DNA from: Bacteroidaceae bacterium
GTDB taxonomy: Bacteria > Bacteroidota > Bacteroidia > Bacteroidales > Bacteroidaceae
Reading direction: 5' to 3'
Length of the DNA stretch: 33,537 nucleotides
Assembly: GCA_017416735.1 (NCBI GenBank)
Contig: JAFQBF010000074.1
Coordinates: forward strand, 1 to 33,537
Part shown: piece by piece, positions 13,672-22,760 of the stretch
How the letters are laid out: the number at the start of each line of letters is the position of its first letter
How positions within the stretch are numbered: the stretch's first letter is position 1
Notes under the pieces: model-generated
The model's database searches: none
Told to the model about the DNA's origin: nothing
The model's input: the letters and a program-made list of their open reading frames with translations, nothing else
Made by a program: the position numbers and the translations under genes

Positions 13672-15369
13672 TTAGAGCTTGATTTTCAATATCTTCGCAC
13701 CGAAACCTTCCAGCAGCACTTGTGTGCATTGGTCGGGTGCCATCGTCAATGTCTCCGTATTGCCCGTGAGCAAGTCCTTGGCCTTATAGCTGTCCTTGAA
13801 CGGGATGCTCAAGTAGTCGAATGCGTGGGTTGGAATCTTCACGCACGGAGCAGCCGGCTTCTCGTCGAAGTTCACCACGATGAAGAGCAGTTCCTTGCCC
13901 GCCTTGCGGAAGAAGGCATACTGGCGGTGCTCGTTGAAGACCACACCTTCCAGATTGGCATACGTCAAGTCGAAGAACTCGCCTTCGCGGATGGCCTTTT
14001 CCTTATTGCAAAGGTTCAGGAGGGTGGAGTAGAAGCCCTGAAGTTTCTTTTCTTCCTTGGTGAGCTGCTTGCCGTCGAACTTGCCTCCGTTTCGCCAGCG
14101 GCGGATGGTATCTACCGTCCAGTAGTCGAAGATGGTGGTGCGTCCGTCGCGTCCGCTGAAGCCTTCTTCGTCCATACCCGGTTCGCCCAGTTCCTGACCG
14201 AAGTATATCATCACCGGATTGGTGTTCATACAAGCCGATACAACCATAGCCGGGATGGCCTTGAACGCATTGTCAGCAAAGAATTCGGAAGCGATGCGTT
14301 GCTCGTCGTGGTTTTCGAGGAAGTTCAGCATATTCTTCTCGATACCGTTCAGGCTCTGCCAACGGAAGGGGATGTTGGTGGCCGATTCGTGACCGCAGGT
14401 CAGCGCACGGAGGGTATCGTAAAGGCCTACCTTGTCGTACAGATAGTCGAAGTGTCCGTTGAAGATGTAGTTGCGGTATTCGTACGGGTTATAGACCTCG
14501 GCAATGAAAATGATGTGCGGGAACTGTTCCTTGACTTGCGGAATGGCCCATCCCCAGAATTCTACGGGCACCATTTCGGCCATATCGCAACGGAAGCCGT
14601 CGATGTCCTTGGCGGCCCAGAAAAGGAGGATGTCGAGCATCTTCTGCCAAGTGTCGGGCACCGGGTCGAAGTGTCCCCAACGGCCGTTCATATAATCTAC
14701 ACCATAGTTCAGCTTCACCGTTTCGTACCAGTCGTTTCTGCCTGGCCAGGCGTCGAACTTGTCGTTACCGGTAGCCTTGGCCGGATTTTCCACGTAGGCT
14801 TCGGGGGCATTCATATGCAAGTCTATTTCACCCTGAAGCTGTTGGCCGGGGATGTAATAGAAGTTGTTGTTGGGGCTGAATGCCACGTCCTTGTTGTCGT
14901 TTTCGCCCAGGTCGATGACTCCTTCGGGCTTGGCGTCCGAATGGTACTGACGGGCCACGTGGTTGGGCACGAAGTCGATGATGACCTTCAAGCCAGCCTT
15001 GTGCGAGCGCTTTACCAAGTTCTCGAATTCCTTCATACGGTCGGGGATGCTGTTGGCCATATCGGGGTCCACATCGTAGTAGTCCTTGATGGCGTATGGC
15101 GAACCTGCCTTGCCCTTGACTACTGCCGGATGGTCGGGACGGATGCCGTAACGGCTGTAGTTGGTTTGTGTGGCGTGCTCGATGATGCCGGTGTACCAGA
15201 TGTGGGTGGCACCGAGGTTCTTGATTTCGCTCAAGGCCTTGGCGGTGAAGTCCGCCAACTTGCCGCAACCGTTCTCATTGAAGCTTCCGTTGTTCTTGCA
15301 GCGGGTGTTGCTGTTACCGAACAGACGGGTAAATACTTGATAGATGATTATTTTTTCGTTGGTAGCCAT
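13672..15369 (-). CDS. GH13 family alpha-glucan hydrolase (alpha-amylase-like)
   Basis: A 565-residue enzyme with no signal peptide, so cytoplasmic. GH13 regions are in order: region I DFVPNHV (132-138), region II GFRCDMAE with the nucleophile Asp262, region III IAEVY with the acid/base Glu291, and region IV ENHD with Asp355. The C-terminal beta domain runs from about residue 470. It would hydrolyse or rearrange alpha-1,4 or alpha-1,6 glucan, such as storage glycogen or imported maltooligosaccharide; the exact specificity is not clear. It begins 3 bases after fabD ends, so the two are co-transcribed although their pathways are unrelated. A long open frame runs antisense to it and is a codon-bias shadow. 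Confidence 0.92.
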   Translation of the reverse strand: MATNEKIIIYQVFTRLFGNSNTRCKNNGSFNENGCGKLADFTAKALSEIKNLGATHIWYTGIIEHATQTNYSRYGIRPDHPAVVKGKAGSPYAIKDYYDVDPDMANSIPDRMKEFENLVKRSHKAGLKVIIDFVPNHVARQYHSDAKPEGVIDLGENDNKDVAFSPNNNFYYIPGQQLQGEIDLHMNAPEAYVENPAKATGNDKFDAWPGRNDWYETVKLNYGVDYMNGRWGHFDPVPDTWQKMLDILLFWAAKDIDGFRCDMAEMVPVEFWGWAIPQVKEQFPHIIFIAEVYNPYEYRNYIFNGHFDYLYDKVGLYDTLRALTCGHESATNIPFRWQSLNGIEKNMLNFLENHDEQRIASEFFADNAFKAIPAMVVSACMNTNPVMIYFGQELGEPGMDEEGFSGRDGRTTIFDYWTVDTIRRWRNGGKFDGKQLTKEEKKLQGFYSTLLNLCNKEKAIREGEFFDLTYANLEGVVFNEHRQYAFFRKAGKELLFIVVNFDEKPAAPCVKIPTHAFDYLSIPFKDSYKAKDLLTGNTETLTMAPDQCTQVLLEGFGAKILKIKL

Positions 15370-15372
15370 AGT

Positions 15373-16260
15373 TTATACAATTCCGTGAGCATTGGCAGTT
15401 TTGTCAATCTTCTTAATCAGTCCTTGCAATACGGCACCCGGGCCACATTCGGTGAATTCGCTGGCGCCGTCGGCAATCATATTTTGCACTGTCTGTGTCC
15501 AACGTACGGATGCGGTGAGCTGTGCTACCAGGTTGGTCTTGATTTCAGCCGGGTCGGTGTGCGGCTTGGCATCCACGTTCTGATAGATAGGGCACTTAGG
15601 TGTGTGAAACTCGGTAGCGTTGATGGCTGCTTCGAGTTCTACCTTGGCCGGATTCATCAGCGGAGAGTGGAATGCACCGCCCACATTCAGCGGCAATGCA
15701 CGCTTGGCACCGGCTGCCTTCATCAGTTCGCAAGCCTTGCTGATGCCTTCCTTGGAGCCTGAAATCACGACCTGACCCGGGCAGTTGAAGTTGGCAGCTA
15801 CACATACGTCGCCTTCGGCAGATACCTGTGCGCAGATTTCTTCAATCTTCTCGTCGGCCAATGCGATGATGGCTGCCATTGTAGAAGGAGTGGCTTCGCA
15901 AGCCTTCTGCATAGCCATAGCACGGGCATACACTAACTTCAAACCGTCTTCGAACGACAAGGCACCGGCAGCTACAAGGGCGGAAAATTCGCCGAGCGAG
16001 TGACCGGCAGTCATTTCCGGTTGGAACTGCTCGCCCATACAGAGGGCGGAAATTACTGAATGGAGGAATACGGCCGGTTGGGTAACCTTGGTTTGGCGAA
16101 GGTCTTCGTCAGTGCCTTCGAACATAATATCTGTAATGCGGTATCCGAGGATATCGTTAGCCTTTTCAAACAATTCTTTGGCCAATGGTGAGTTGTCATA
16201 CAAATCCTTGCCCATACCTACGAACTGGGCGCCTTGACCGGGAAAAACAAATGCTTTCAT
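15373..16260 (-). CDS. fabD: ACP S-malonyltransferase
   Basis: A 295-residue enzyme that moves malonyl from CoA to acyl carrier protein for fatty-acid elongation. Motifs are the N-terminal FPGQGAQFVGMG, the nucleophile elbow GHSLGE with Ser88, the catalytic His198 in GGAFHSPLM, and a C-terminal EFTECGPGAVLQGLI. Length matches bacterial FabD. It has its own -7 element at 16296-16303 and is followed by the GH13 gene after 3 bases. No other fab gene is adjacent, unlike in E. coli. Confidence 0.96.
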   Translation of the reverse strand: MKAFVFPGQGAQFVGMGKDLYDNSPLAKELFEKANDILGYRITDIMFEGTDEDLRQTKVTQPAVFLHSVISALCMGEQFQPEMTAGHSLGEFSALVAAGALSFEDGLKLVYARAMAMQKACEATPSTMAAIIALADEKIEEICAQVSAEGDVCVAANFNCPGQVVISGSKEGISKACELMKAAGAKRALPLNVGGAFHSPLMNPAKVELEAAINATEFHTPKCPIYQNVDAKPHTDPAEIKTNLVAQLTASVRWTQTVQNMIADGASEFTECGPGAVLQGLIKKIDKTANAHGIV

Positions 16261-16295
16261 ACCTTAAATATTATTATTCTTTAAATTTGCGGGTG

Positions 16296-16303
16296 CAAAG
16301 ATA
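16296..16303 (-). promoter_or_regulatory. -7 promoter element for fabD
   Basis: It reads TATCTTTG on the minus strand, a full match to TAnnTTTG, 35 bases before the fabD ATG, with a weak TTGC in the -33 position. Confidence 0.65.
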
Positions 16304-16330
16304 CGATAAAAATGTTTCATTTGCAACTGC

Positions 16331-17218
16331 TTATTCCAAACCCAACTCCTTGATGACCTTCAGCAGGTATTGTCCGTACTGGTTCTTGATCATCGGCTGG
16401 GCAAGTTCACGCATCTTGGCGGCATTTATCCAACCCTTGCGGAGGGCGATGCCTTCCAGGCAGGCCACCTTCAGGCCCTGGCGCTTCTCGATGACTTCGA
16501 TGTAGGTGCTGGCTTCGGCCAAGGAATCGTGGGTGCCGGTATCCAGCCAGGCAAATCCGCGTCCCAAAGTCTGTACTTTCAGTTCCTTGTCTTCCAGGAA
16601 GCGTTGGTTTACGGTGGTGATTTCAAGTTCACCACGAGCCGATGGCTTGATGTTCTTGGCCACTTCGACTACCTTGTTGGGGTAGAAGTAAAGACCTACT
16701 ACGGCATAGTTGGACTTGGGTTGTGCGGGCTTTTCCTCGATGGAGAGGCAGTTGCCTTCCTTGTCGAACTCTGCCACACCGTAACGTTCGGGGTCGTTCA
16801 CCCAATAGCCGAACACGGTGGCCTTCTGTTCTTCTTCGGCAGCACGCACTGCTTCGCGGAGCATAGCGCTGAATCCGTTGCCGTGGAAGATGTTGTCACC
16901 CAATACCAAGCAGGCAGAGTCGTTGCCGATGAACTTCTCGCCAATGATGAAAGCTTGTGCCAAGCCGTCGGGGGAGGGTTGTTCGGCATATTCGAAGCGT
17001 ACGCCATAGTCACTTCCGTCGCCCAACAGACGCTGGAAGCCCGGCAAGTCGTATGGAGTGGAGATGATGAGAATCTCACGGATACCGGCCAGCATCAGGA
17101 CCGAAATGGGGTAATAAATCATCGGCTTGTCAAACACAGGAAGCATTTGTTTGGATACGCCCTTGGTGATGGGGTATAAGCGGGTTCCTGAACCGCCGGC
17201 AAGTACTATTCCTTTCAT
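16331..17218 (-). CDS. rfbA: Glucose-1-phosphate thymidylyltransferase
   Basis: A 295-residue cytoplasmic nucleotidyltransferase that makes dTDP-glucose from dTTP and glucose-1-phosphate, the first step to dTDP-L-rhamnose and related sugars. The N-terminal signature GGSGTRLYP with [11 protein letters not shown], the [10 protein letters not shown] metal-binding segment near 109, and SIEEKP further on are typical of RfbA/RmlA, as is the length. It stands alone here, without rfbB, C or D; in Bacteroides these genes are often split. Divergent from manC, with a 126-base shared promoter region. Confidence 0.96.
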   Translation of the reverse strand: MKGIVLAGGSGTRLYPITKGVSKQMLPVFDKPMIYYPISVLMLAGIREILIISTPYDLPGFQRLLGDGSDYGVRFEYAEQPSPDGLAQAFIIGEKFIGNDSACLVLGDNIFHGNGFSAMLREAVRAAEEEQKATVFGYWVNDPERYGVAEFDKEGNCLSIEEKPAQPKSNYAVVGLYFYPNKVVEVAKNIKPSARGELEITTVNQRFLEDKELKVQTLGRGFAWLDTGTHDSLAEASTYIEVIEKRQGLKVACLEGIALRKGWINAAKMRELAQPMIKNQYGQYLLKVIKELGLE

Positions 17219-17256
17219 ATTTTTGAAATTTTAAACGATTTCTTGATTCTTTTATG

Positions 17257-17264
17257 CAAATATA
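17257..17264 (-). promoter_or_regulatory. -7 promoter element for rfbA
   Basis: It reads TATATTTG on the minus strand, 38 bases before the rfbA start. It faces away from the manC promoter 45 bases further on. Confidence 0.6.
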
Positions 17265-17308
17265 ATGCATATAAATGGAAAAAAGAATGCTTTTTTGGAA
17301 AATATCTC

Positions 17309-17316
17309 TATCTTTG
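17309..17316 (+). promoter_or_regulatory. -7 promoter element for mannose-1-phosphate guanylyltransferase
   Basis: TATCTTTG, 28 bases before the ATG at 17345. An AAAAGGAA ribosome-binding-like stretch precedes that ATG. This placement rejects an in-frame ATG at 17243. Confidence 0.65.
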
Positions 17317-17344
17317 TGTGTCAAATCAAAAAAGGAACGTTAAT

Positions 17345-18406
17345 ATGAGTTCAATCAATAATCATCTTGTAATTATGGCGGGTGGTGTAGGAAGCCGTTT
17401 CTGGCCGATGAGTACACCCGATTTCCCGAAGCAATTCATCGATGTCCTGGGCTGTGGAAGAACCTTGATTCAGCTGACTATGGACCGTTTCAAGGGTATC
17501 TGTCCACCCGAAAACGTATGGGTCGTAACATCTGACAAATATGCCGATGAAGTGAAGCGGCAGTTGCCCGAATTGGCCGATGACCACATCTTGCGCGAAC
17601 CGTGCCGACGCAATACGGCTCCGTGCATTGCCTACGTGAGCTGGAAAATCAAGTCACGTGACCCGAAAGCCAATATGGTGGTGACACCCAGTGACCACAT
17701 CGTGATGGATGTAAAGGAATTCCAACGTGTAATCACTTCGGCGCTGAAGTTTACGGACAAGTCGGATGCCATCCTTACCTTGGGTATGAAACCGAACAGG
17801 CCGGAAACTGGATATGGCTATATAGAAGCGGACTTGAGCTATCCTTCCAATTATAACAAGGAGATATATAGAGTGGATTCTTTCAAGGAGAAACCGGATT
17901 TGGCTACCGCTGAAAGATACATCAAGAAACCGGCTTATTTCTGGAATGCAGGTATTTTCGTATGGAACGTGAATACGGTGGTCAATTCATTGCGTGTGTA
18001 TCAGCCGGCCATCTCGAAGGTGTTCGAACGTATGTTGCCCTATTACTTTACGGACAAGGAGCAGGAACTTATCAATGAACAGTTCCCGACTTGTGAAAGT
18101 ATCTCCATCGACTACGCCATTATGGAAAAGGCGGATGAAATCTTTGTGTTCCCTGCCAACTTCGGATGGAGCGACTTGGGTACTTGGGGCTCACTTCACG
18201 CAAACTCGCAGAAGGATGCACAAAACAATGCCTTGATTGGTGGAAACATCAAGATGTATGAATCGCGTAACTGTGTGGTGCATACTACTCAGGAAAAGAA
18301 AGTGGTGATTCAGGGATTGGACGGATACATTGTGGCCGAAAAGGACAATACGCTGCTGGTTTGCCGCTTGTCGGAAGAACAACGAATCAAGGATTTCTCG
18401 GAATAA
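17345..18406 (+). CDS. Mannose-1-phosphate guanylyltransferase
   Basis: A 353-residue nucleotidyltransferase that makes GDP-mannose, the precursor of GDP-fucose and mannose-containing surface glycans. The signature GGVGSRFWPMSTPDFPKQF (about 13-31) and the later segments TPSDHIV, ETGYGYIE, FKEKPD, and WNAGIFVW match the ManC/RfbM nucleotidyltransferase domain. There is no C-terminal cupin isomerase, so it is the short form. The ATG at 17345 puts the motif at the expected distance from the N-terminus. Divergent from rfbA, so two nucleotide-sugar enzymes share a promoter region. manC is the usual symbol, but I leave it blank because the short form is named variably. Confidence 0.93.
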   Translation: MSSINNHLVIMAGGVGSRFWPMSTPDFPKQFIDVLGCGRTLIQLTMDRFKGICPPENVWVVTSDKYADEVKRQLPELADDHILREPCRRNTAPCIAYVSWKIKSRDPKANMVVTPSDHIVMDVKEFQRVITSALKFTDKSDAILTLGMKPNRPETGYGYIEADLSYPSNYNKEIYRVDSFKEKPDLATAERYIKKPAYFWNAGIFVWNVNTVVNSLRVYQPAISKVFERMLPYYFTDKEQELINEQFPTCESISIDYAIMEKADEIFVFPANFGWSDLGTWGSLHANSQKDAQNNALIGGNIKMYESRNCVVHTTQEKKVVIQGLDGYIVAEKDNTLLVCRLSEEQRIKDFSE

Positions 18407-18432
18407 AAGTGGTCGTGCCATAATTATATTTT

Positions 18433-18515
18433 AGGCACGGATTACACGGATTAACACGGTTTTTAGTGTATGTTTTACATCGAAATTATCCGTGAAATCC
18501 GTGTAATCCGTGCCT
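18433..18515. repeat. Palindromic repeat of CACGGATT units between convergent genes
   Basis: AGGCACGGATTACACGGATT (18433-18452) is perfectly inverted at 18496-18515, a 20-bp stem. A further CACGG and CCGTG pair extends it inward. Each arm is made of short direct repeats of CACGGATTA. It lies between the 3' ends of manC and the DedA gene and may act as a transcript end or nuclease block for both. Confidence 0.85.
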
Positions 18516-18549
18516 GAAAAGTGTATGCGTATTTAGGACACGCTTTATT

Positions 18550-19176
18550 TTACTTTCTGCCTTTATAAATAAGGTATCCTACAATCAAGACTCCCAAACC
18601 GATGAACACATATCCCAGTTCGTGACTGTACTTGGTTACGGATGCCATCAGTTGGTCTTCGGGTACTATGGATTGCAAATAGTAACCGATAGCAGCCAGG
18701 ATAGCATTCCAGATACCTGCACCTAAGGTGGTATAAAGCAGGAAGGTGGAGAGTTTCATCTTGGCAAGCCCTGCCGGGATGGAAATGAGCTGACGGACAG
18801 CCGGAATCAAACGCCCCACGAAGGTGGACAGTGCACCGTGCTTCTCGAAATAGGCTTCGGCGTGTTGCACCTTGGCTTCGTCAATCAGGCACATATGTCC
18901 GAAACGGCTGTTGGCAAACTTATAGACGATGGGACGACCCACGAAATACGCCAGATAGTAGTTGATGAGTGCTCCGATGTTGGCACCAATCGTAGCGGAA
19001 AGTACGACTAAATATACATTCAGTTCGCTGTTGCCGCTTGCTGCCTTGTAGGCTGCGGGAGGAACGACCACTTCCGAGGGGAAGGGAATGAATGAACTCT
19101 CGATAGCCATCAATAAGGTGATGGTCCAATAATTAAGGTGATCGAGACACCATTGGATGAAAGCGACTGATTCCAT
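18550..19176 (-). CDS. DedA family membrane protein
   Basis: A 208-residue protein of the DedA/SNARE-associated (VTT) family. Visible features are the N-terminal re-entrant segment with ESSFIPFPSEVVVPPAA, the conserved GxxxGxxxNYYLxxxxG segment around residue 68, and FVGRLIPAVRQLISIPAGLAKM (motif with the conserved Arg) near 120. Three or four membrane helices follow to the C-terminus. DedA proteins move polyprenyl or phospholipid carriers across the inner membrane and affect envelope integrity. It is the last gene of the glnS-TPR-DedA run, 12 bases after the TPR gene. Confidence 0.92.
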   Translation of the reverse strand: MESVAFIQWCLDHLNYWTITLLMAIESSFIPFPSEVVVPPAAYKAASGNSELNVYLVVLSATIGANIGALINYYLAYFVGRPIVYKFANSRFGHMCLIDEAKVQHAEAYFEKHGALSTFVGRLIPAVRQLISIPAGLAKMKLSTFLLYTTLGAGIWNAILAAIGYYLQSIVPEDQLMASVTKYSHELGYVFIGLGVLIVGYLIYKGRK

Positions 19177-19188
19177 AATTTTTTTCGT

Positions 19189-20634
19189 TTATTGTTCTTT
19201 TTGACGGTTGTTTTTACTCATAATGGCAATGTTTGTGAACATATGCTTGAAGCGCTTGTCGTTCAGATAATCATCTTCAAACTGGTGGTTGCTTATGTTC
19301 CATATCTCGGTAAGTTGTTTCAGGCACGACTCGATATCGAACATACCGTAATGGCTGCACGCTATCAGATAGAGAGCCTCCATCTGTTCGTCCGGATATC
19401 CGGCAGTTATCTTCTTGCACCATTCGATGGTTTCCGGATACATATTCAGGAAAAAATAGCAGTTGGCTATGTTGTAGAGTATCTCCGATTGCTCGTAGTC
19501 GGGAGAGATGTCCAACACCTTTTGAAACAAGTTTTCAGCCTTTTTGTTTTCCTGTAATTGCAGATAAAGCATACCTTTCTGGAGTATGGCTCCACGGAAG
19601 TAGGGCTCCAAGTCAAGAGCGGCATCAATGTATCGCATTCCTTCTTCGGGTTGCTGGAGATTGAAGTAACACAAGGCGATGTAACTGAAAACTTCCGATT
19701 TCTCGAAACCGGTCATTTGAGGACATTTCTTCAACCATTCCAGACAAGTATCCTTGGCTTCGGTAGCCATTTCCATATCCAGATAGCATTTCACGATGAG
19801 GGCGTAAATGCGGCTGGGAGCCTTGGCGTCGGGAAGCAACCGGAGAAAGATGGCCAACGCTTCTTCATAATTCTGGTTCTGAAGATGGCAGAATCCTTTC
19901 ACTTCGAGCGCTTCGAGGTTGTTCTCGTCGATGGCAAGGGAAAAGTCGATGGCTTCGTGGGCTTTCTCGATGTCGTTTTGTGCCAAATGGCATTTGGCCA
20001 GTCCGTTCCAATGAGGGATGGAATAGGGTTGCTCATCCAGGGAAAGATGGAAGGCTTCGGTTGCCTTTTCGGGTTGGCCGAAGGTCATACAGAAATCGCA
20101 GAGGGCATCCCGGTACTTTTGGCTGTTATGGACGTTGTAACCTTTGGCGTGGATTCTTTCCAGCCACTTGGAGGCATATTCCATTTGGTTGGCATCCATA
20201 TAGGTCATAAAAATGTCCAACAACACTTCCAATGATTCGTCCTCGGATTTTGCCAGCTCGTCGTAGATGGCTTCTGCTTCTTCCATCCGTCGTTCTTCAA
20301 TCAGAAGGTCGGCTTTCAGGAATTGGACTTCGCGGTCGGAAGGATCCTCGATGAGGTTCATCACTCGATAGGCTTCGTCCAGTTGTCCTCGGATGCAGAG
20401 CGAGCGTGACTTGAATACGAGGGCATCGGTGTTGGTGGGGTGGAGGCGGAGAGCGAAGTCGATGGCGTCTTCGGCTTTCCGTTCGTCACCTTGTGAGGCG
20501 TAATATTCAGCGATGTCGGTCAGTTCTTCGGCATCAAAATAAGTGGGGGTATGGTTTTCCACCATACCCTCATACTTGGCTAATATGTCTTTGAATTCCG
20601 GGTCTTCGAAGTAGGAAGACAGGTCGTTGTTCAT
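19189..20634 (-). CDS. Tetratricopeptide repeat protein
   Basis: A 481-residue acidic protein without signal peptide or membrane segment. Helical 34-residue repeats run through it; recognisable TPR cores include AEYYASQGDERKAEDAIDFA, LAKCHLAQNDIEKAHEAIDF, VKGFCHLQNQNYEEALAIF, and YLQLQENKKAENLFQKVLD. About ten units fit the length. TPR arrays bind protein partners; the partner here is unknown. Located 15 bases after glnS and 12 before the DedA gene, so probably co-transcribed with both. Confidence 0.9.
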   Translation of the reverse strand: MNNDLSSYFEDPEFKDILAKYEGMVENHTPTYFDAEELTDIAEYYASQGDERKAEDAIDFALRLHPTNTDALVFKSRSLCIRGQLDEAYRVMNLIEDPSDREVQFLKADLLIEERRMEEAEAIYDELAKSEDESLEVLLDIFMTYMDANQMEYASKWLERIHAKGYNVHNSQKYRDALCDFCMTFGQPEKATEAFHLSLDEQPYSIPHWNGLAKCHLAQNDIEKAHEAIDFSLAIDENNLEALEVKGFCHLQNQNYEEALAIFLRLLPDAKAPSRIYALIVKCYLDMEMATEAKDTCLEWLKKCPQMTGFEKSEVFSYIALCYFNLQQPEEGMRYIDAALDLEPYFRGAILQKGMLYLQLQENKKAENLFQKVLDISPDYEQSEILYNIANCYFFLNMYPETIEWCKKITAGYPDEQMEALYLIACSHYGMFDIESCLKQLTEIWNISNHQFEDDYLNDKRFKHMFTNIAIMSKNNRQKEQ

Positions 20635-20649
20635 AGGCTTATTAATGGA

Positions 20650-22389
20650 TTATTTGTTGATTTTGCTCCAAGTGTCCTTCAATGACACGGTGCGGTTGAA
20701 CACCAGATGGTCGGGTGTTGAGTCCTTGTCCACATTGAAGTAACCGATGCGTTGGAACTGCAGGTAGTCGAGTGGCTTGGCATCGGCCAGGAACTTTTCG
20801 ACATAACATTCGGTCAAGACCTTCAAGGAATCTTTGTTGATCATTTCCTTCATAGCTTCCAGTGCATCGCAACCCTTGGCTTCGCGGATGGCAGACATTT
20901 CGTCGCGTGGATTTTCTACCTTCCACAAACGGTCGTACAAGCGGACTTCGGCCTTGAGGCAATGGTTGCAGCTCACCCAGTGGAGGGTGCCTTTCACCTT
21001 GCGGCTGCTTCCTGGCATACCGGTCTTGGTGTCCGGGTCGTATTCGGCATAAACGGTGGTGATGTTACCGTTTTCGTCCTTGTCGCAACCGGTACACTTC
21101 ACGATGTAGGCGTTCTTCAAGCGTACTTCCTGACCCGGAGTCATACGGAAATACTTCTTCGGGGCATTTTCCATAAAGTCTTCGCGTTCCATCCACAATT
21201 CACGGCTGAACTCGATGGTGTGAGTACCTGCATTCGGGTCTTCCGGGTTGTTGATGGCTTCCATTTCTTCCACTTGTCCTTCGGGATAGTTGGTGATGAC
21301 GAGCTTCACGGGGTCGATGACGGCACTGACACGGGTAGAACGCTTGTTCAGGTCATCGCGAACGGCGCTTTCCAACAAGGCGAAGTCGTTCAAGGCATCG
21401 TAGGTGGTGTAGCCAATCTTGTCCACAAAGTTGCGGATGGATTCGGGTGAGTAACCACGACGACGGAAGCCGCAGAGAGTCGGCATACGGGGGTCGTCCC
21501 AACCGTTCACCAGGCCTTCCTTCACGAGGATAAGCAGGTTACGCTTGCTCATCAGGGTGTAGTTCAAGTTCAGCTTGTTGAATTCGTACTGACGGGGGCG
21601 GTTGTCGTCCAGGTCTTGTTCTTCCTTCACCCAATCCACGAACAAGTCGTACAACGGACGGTGAGGAACGAATTCCAGTGTACACAACGAGTGTGTCACA
21701 CCTTCGAAGAAGTCGCTCTGTCCGTGGGCGAAGTCATACATCGGGTAAGCCTTCCAGGTATCGCCGGTGCGGTGGTGCGGGTGCTTCACTACACGATAGA
21801 TGATCGGGTCGCGGAAGTGCATATTGGGGCTGGCCATATCAATCTTGGCACGGAGCACCATCTTGCCTTCCTCGATTTCGCCGGTGTTCATCTTCTCGAA
21901 CAAAGCGAGGCTTTCTTCGATAGGACGGTTGCGGTATGGGCTTTCTGTACCCGGTTGGGTAGGAGTACCCTTCTGTGCGGCGATGTCTTCCGATGATTGT
22001 TCGTCGATGTAAGCCTTGCCTTCTTTGATCAAGCGGATGGCAAAGTCCCACAACTGCTGGAAGTAATCGGATGCATAATATTCATTTCCCCATTGGAATC
22101 CGAGCCACTGGATGTCTTCCTTGATGGCTTCCACGTATTCCATATCTTCTTTGGTGGGGTTGGTATCGTCAAAGCGGAGGTTGCATACACCGCCATAGCG
22201 GGCTGCGATTCCGAAATCCAGGCAGATGGCCTTGGCGTGTCCGATGTGGAGGTATCCGTTTGGCTCGGGCGGGAATCGTGTCTGTACGCGGTTTCCATTC
22301 TTACCTTCGCTGAGGTCTTTCTCTACAGCTTGTTCAATGAAGTTCAGACTTCTCTTCTCTGTCACTTCGTTTGCGTTCATTTCAGTCAT
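20650..22389 (-). CDS. glnS: Glutamine--tRNA ligase
   Basis: A 579-residue class I aminoacyl-tRNA synthetase that charges tRNA-Gln. The HIGH motif is at 48-51 in PEPNGYLHIGHAKA, the KMSKS loop is MSKRN near 280, and the C-terminal anticodon-binding beta barrels follow (from about residue 350). The features RFPPEPNGYLHIG and the N-terminal length distinguish it from GltX. The first ATG (22389) and another three codons on (22380) are both possible starts. It is transcribed from the -7 element at 22421-22428 and heads the glnS-TPR-DedA run. Confidence 0.97.
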   Translation of the reverse strand: MTEMNANEVTEKRSLNFIEQAVEKDLSEGKNGNRVQTRFPPEPNGYLHIGHAKAICLDFGIAARYGGVCNLRFDDTNPTKEDMEYVEAIKEDIQWLGFQWGNEYYASDYFQQLWDFAIRLIKEGKAYIDEQSSEDIAAQKGTPTQPGTESPYRNRPIEESLALFEKMNTGEIEEGKMVLRAKIDMASPNMHFRDPIIYRVVKHPHHRTGDTWKAYPMYDFAHGQSDFFEGVTHSLCTLEFVPHRPLYDLFVDWVKEEQDLDDNRPRQYEFNKLNLNYTLMSKRNLLILVKEGLVNGWDDPRMPTLCGFRRRGYSPESIRNFVDKIGYTTYDALNDFALLESAVRDDLNKRSTRVSAVIDPVKLVITNYPEGQVEEMEAINNPEDPNAGTHTIEFSRELWMEREDFMENAPKKYFRMTPGQEVRLKNAYIVKCTGCDKDENGNITTVYAEYDPDTKTGMPGSSRKVKGTLHWVSCNHCLKAEVRLYDRLWKVENPRDEMSAIREAKGCDALEAMKEMINKDSLKVLTECYVEKFLADAKPLDYLQFQRIGYFNVDKDSTPDHLVFNRTVSLKDTWSKINK

Positions 22390-22420
22390 ATAGATTATCT
22401 CTTTTTACACTTTTGAGGTG

Positions 22421-22428
22421 CAAAAATA
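22421..22428 (-). promoter_or_regulatory. -7 promoter element for glnS
   Basis: It reads TATTTTTG on the minus strand, 32 bases before the glnS ATG. Confidence 0.55.
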
Positions 22429-22573
22429 CATAATCTTTTTGGTATATACATTATATATATAGTATTTTTTAGCACTCAGATGTTCGGACGAAGTGGTATG
22501 CAGGGCGATGTGATGGTAATTTAAGTTTATAAAAACGTGTTTTTTTGAAGAGGTTGAAAAGTAAAAATACTGA

Positions 22574-22646
22574 AATGTCAAAAAAATAGTGACATTATTT
22601 ACAAAAGAACGGATTTTTTTATATCTTTGTCAGTGTAATGACAAAG
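22574..22646 (+). promoter_or_regulatory. Promoter-like element with two TGTCA/TGACA dyads
   Basis: Dyad 1 is AATGTCA (22574-22580) with TGACATT (22590-22596). Dyad 2 is CTTTGTCA (22625-22632) with TGACAAAG (22639-22646), a perfect 8-bp inverted repeat. Dyad 2 overlaps the -7 match TATCTTTG at 22622-22629. No gene starts downstream before 23010. Operator function is inferred from the arrangement. Confidence 0.5.
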
Positions 22647-22722
22647 AGAAATGGCTTTGGGATGGTTTTTCTCAACAAAATGACAAAAAACCTCAAAATA
22701 TGTTGTAGGGCATAGTTTTTTA

Positions 22723-22754
22723 TTTGGAAAGTCCAAAAAAAGCCCCCATCTTTG
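22723..22754 (+). promoter_or_regulatory. Promoter for the second short transcript unit
   Basis: A -33 TTTG at 22723-22726 and a -7 box CATCTTTG at 22747-22754 are separated by 20 bases, the usual Bacteroidetes spacing. The -7 box has one deviation (C for T). Confidence 0.6.
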
Positions 22755-22760
22755 CAGCGT

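Noticed and set aside
13720..15762. A 680-codon open frame on the plus strand across the GH13 and fabD genes
   Set aside because: It runs antisense to two well-supported genes, has no domain or start context, and arises from codon bias.
17243..17344. N-terminal extension of mannose-1-phosphate guanylyltransferase
   Set aside because: The in-frame ATG lies upstream of the -7 box, and the signature motif is already at the right distance from the ATG at 17345.
22649..22681. A ten-codon frame after the TGTCA promoter (ATGGCTTTGGGATGG start)
   Set aside because: It is too short to support, with no ribosome binding site or conserved pattern to judge.
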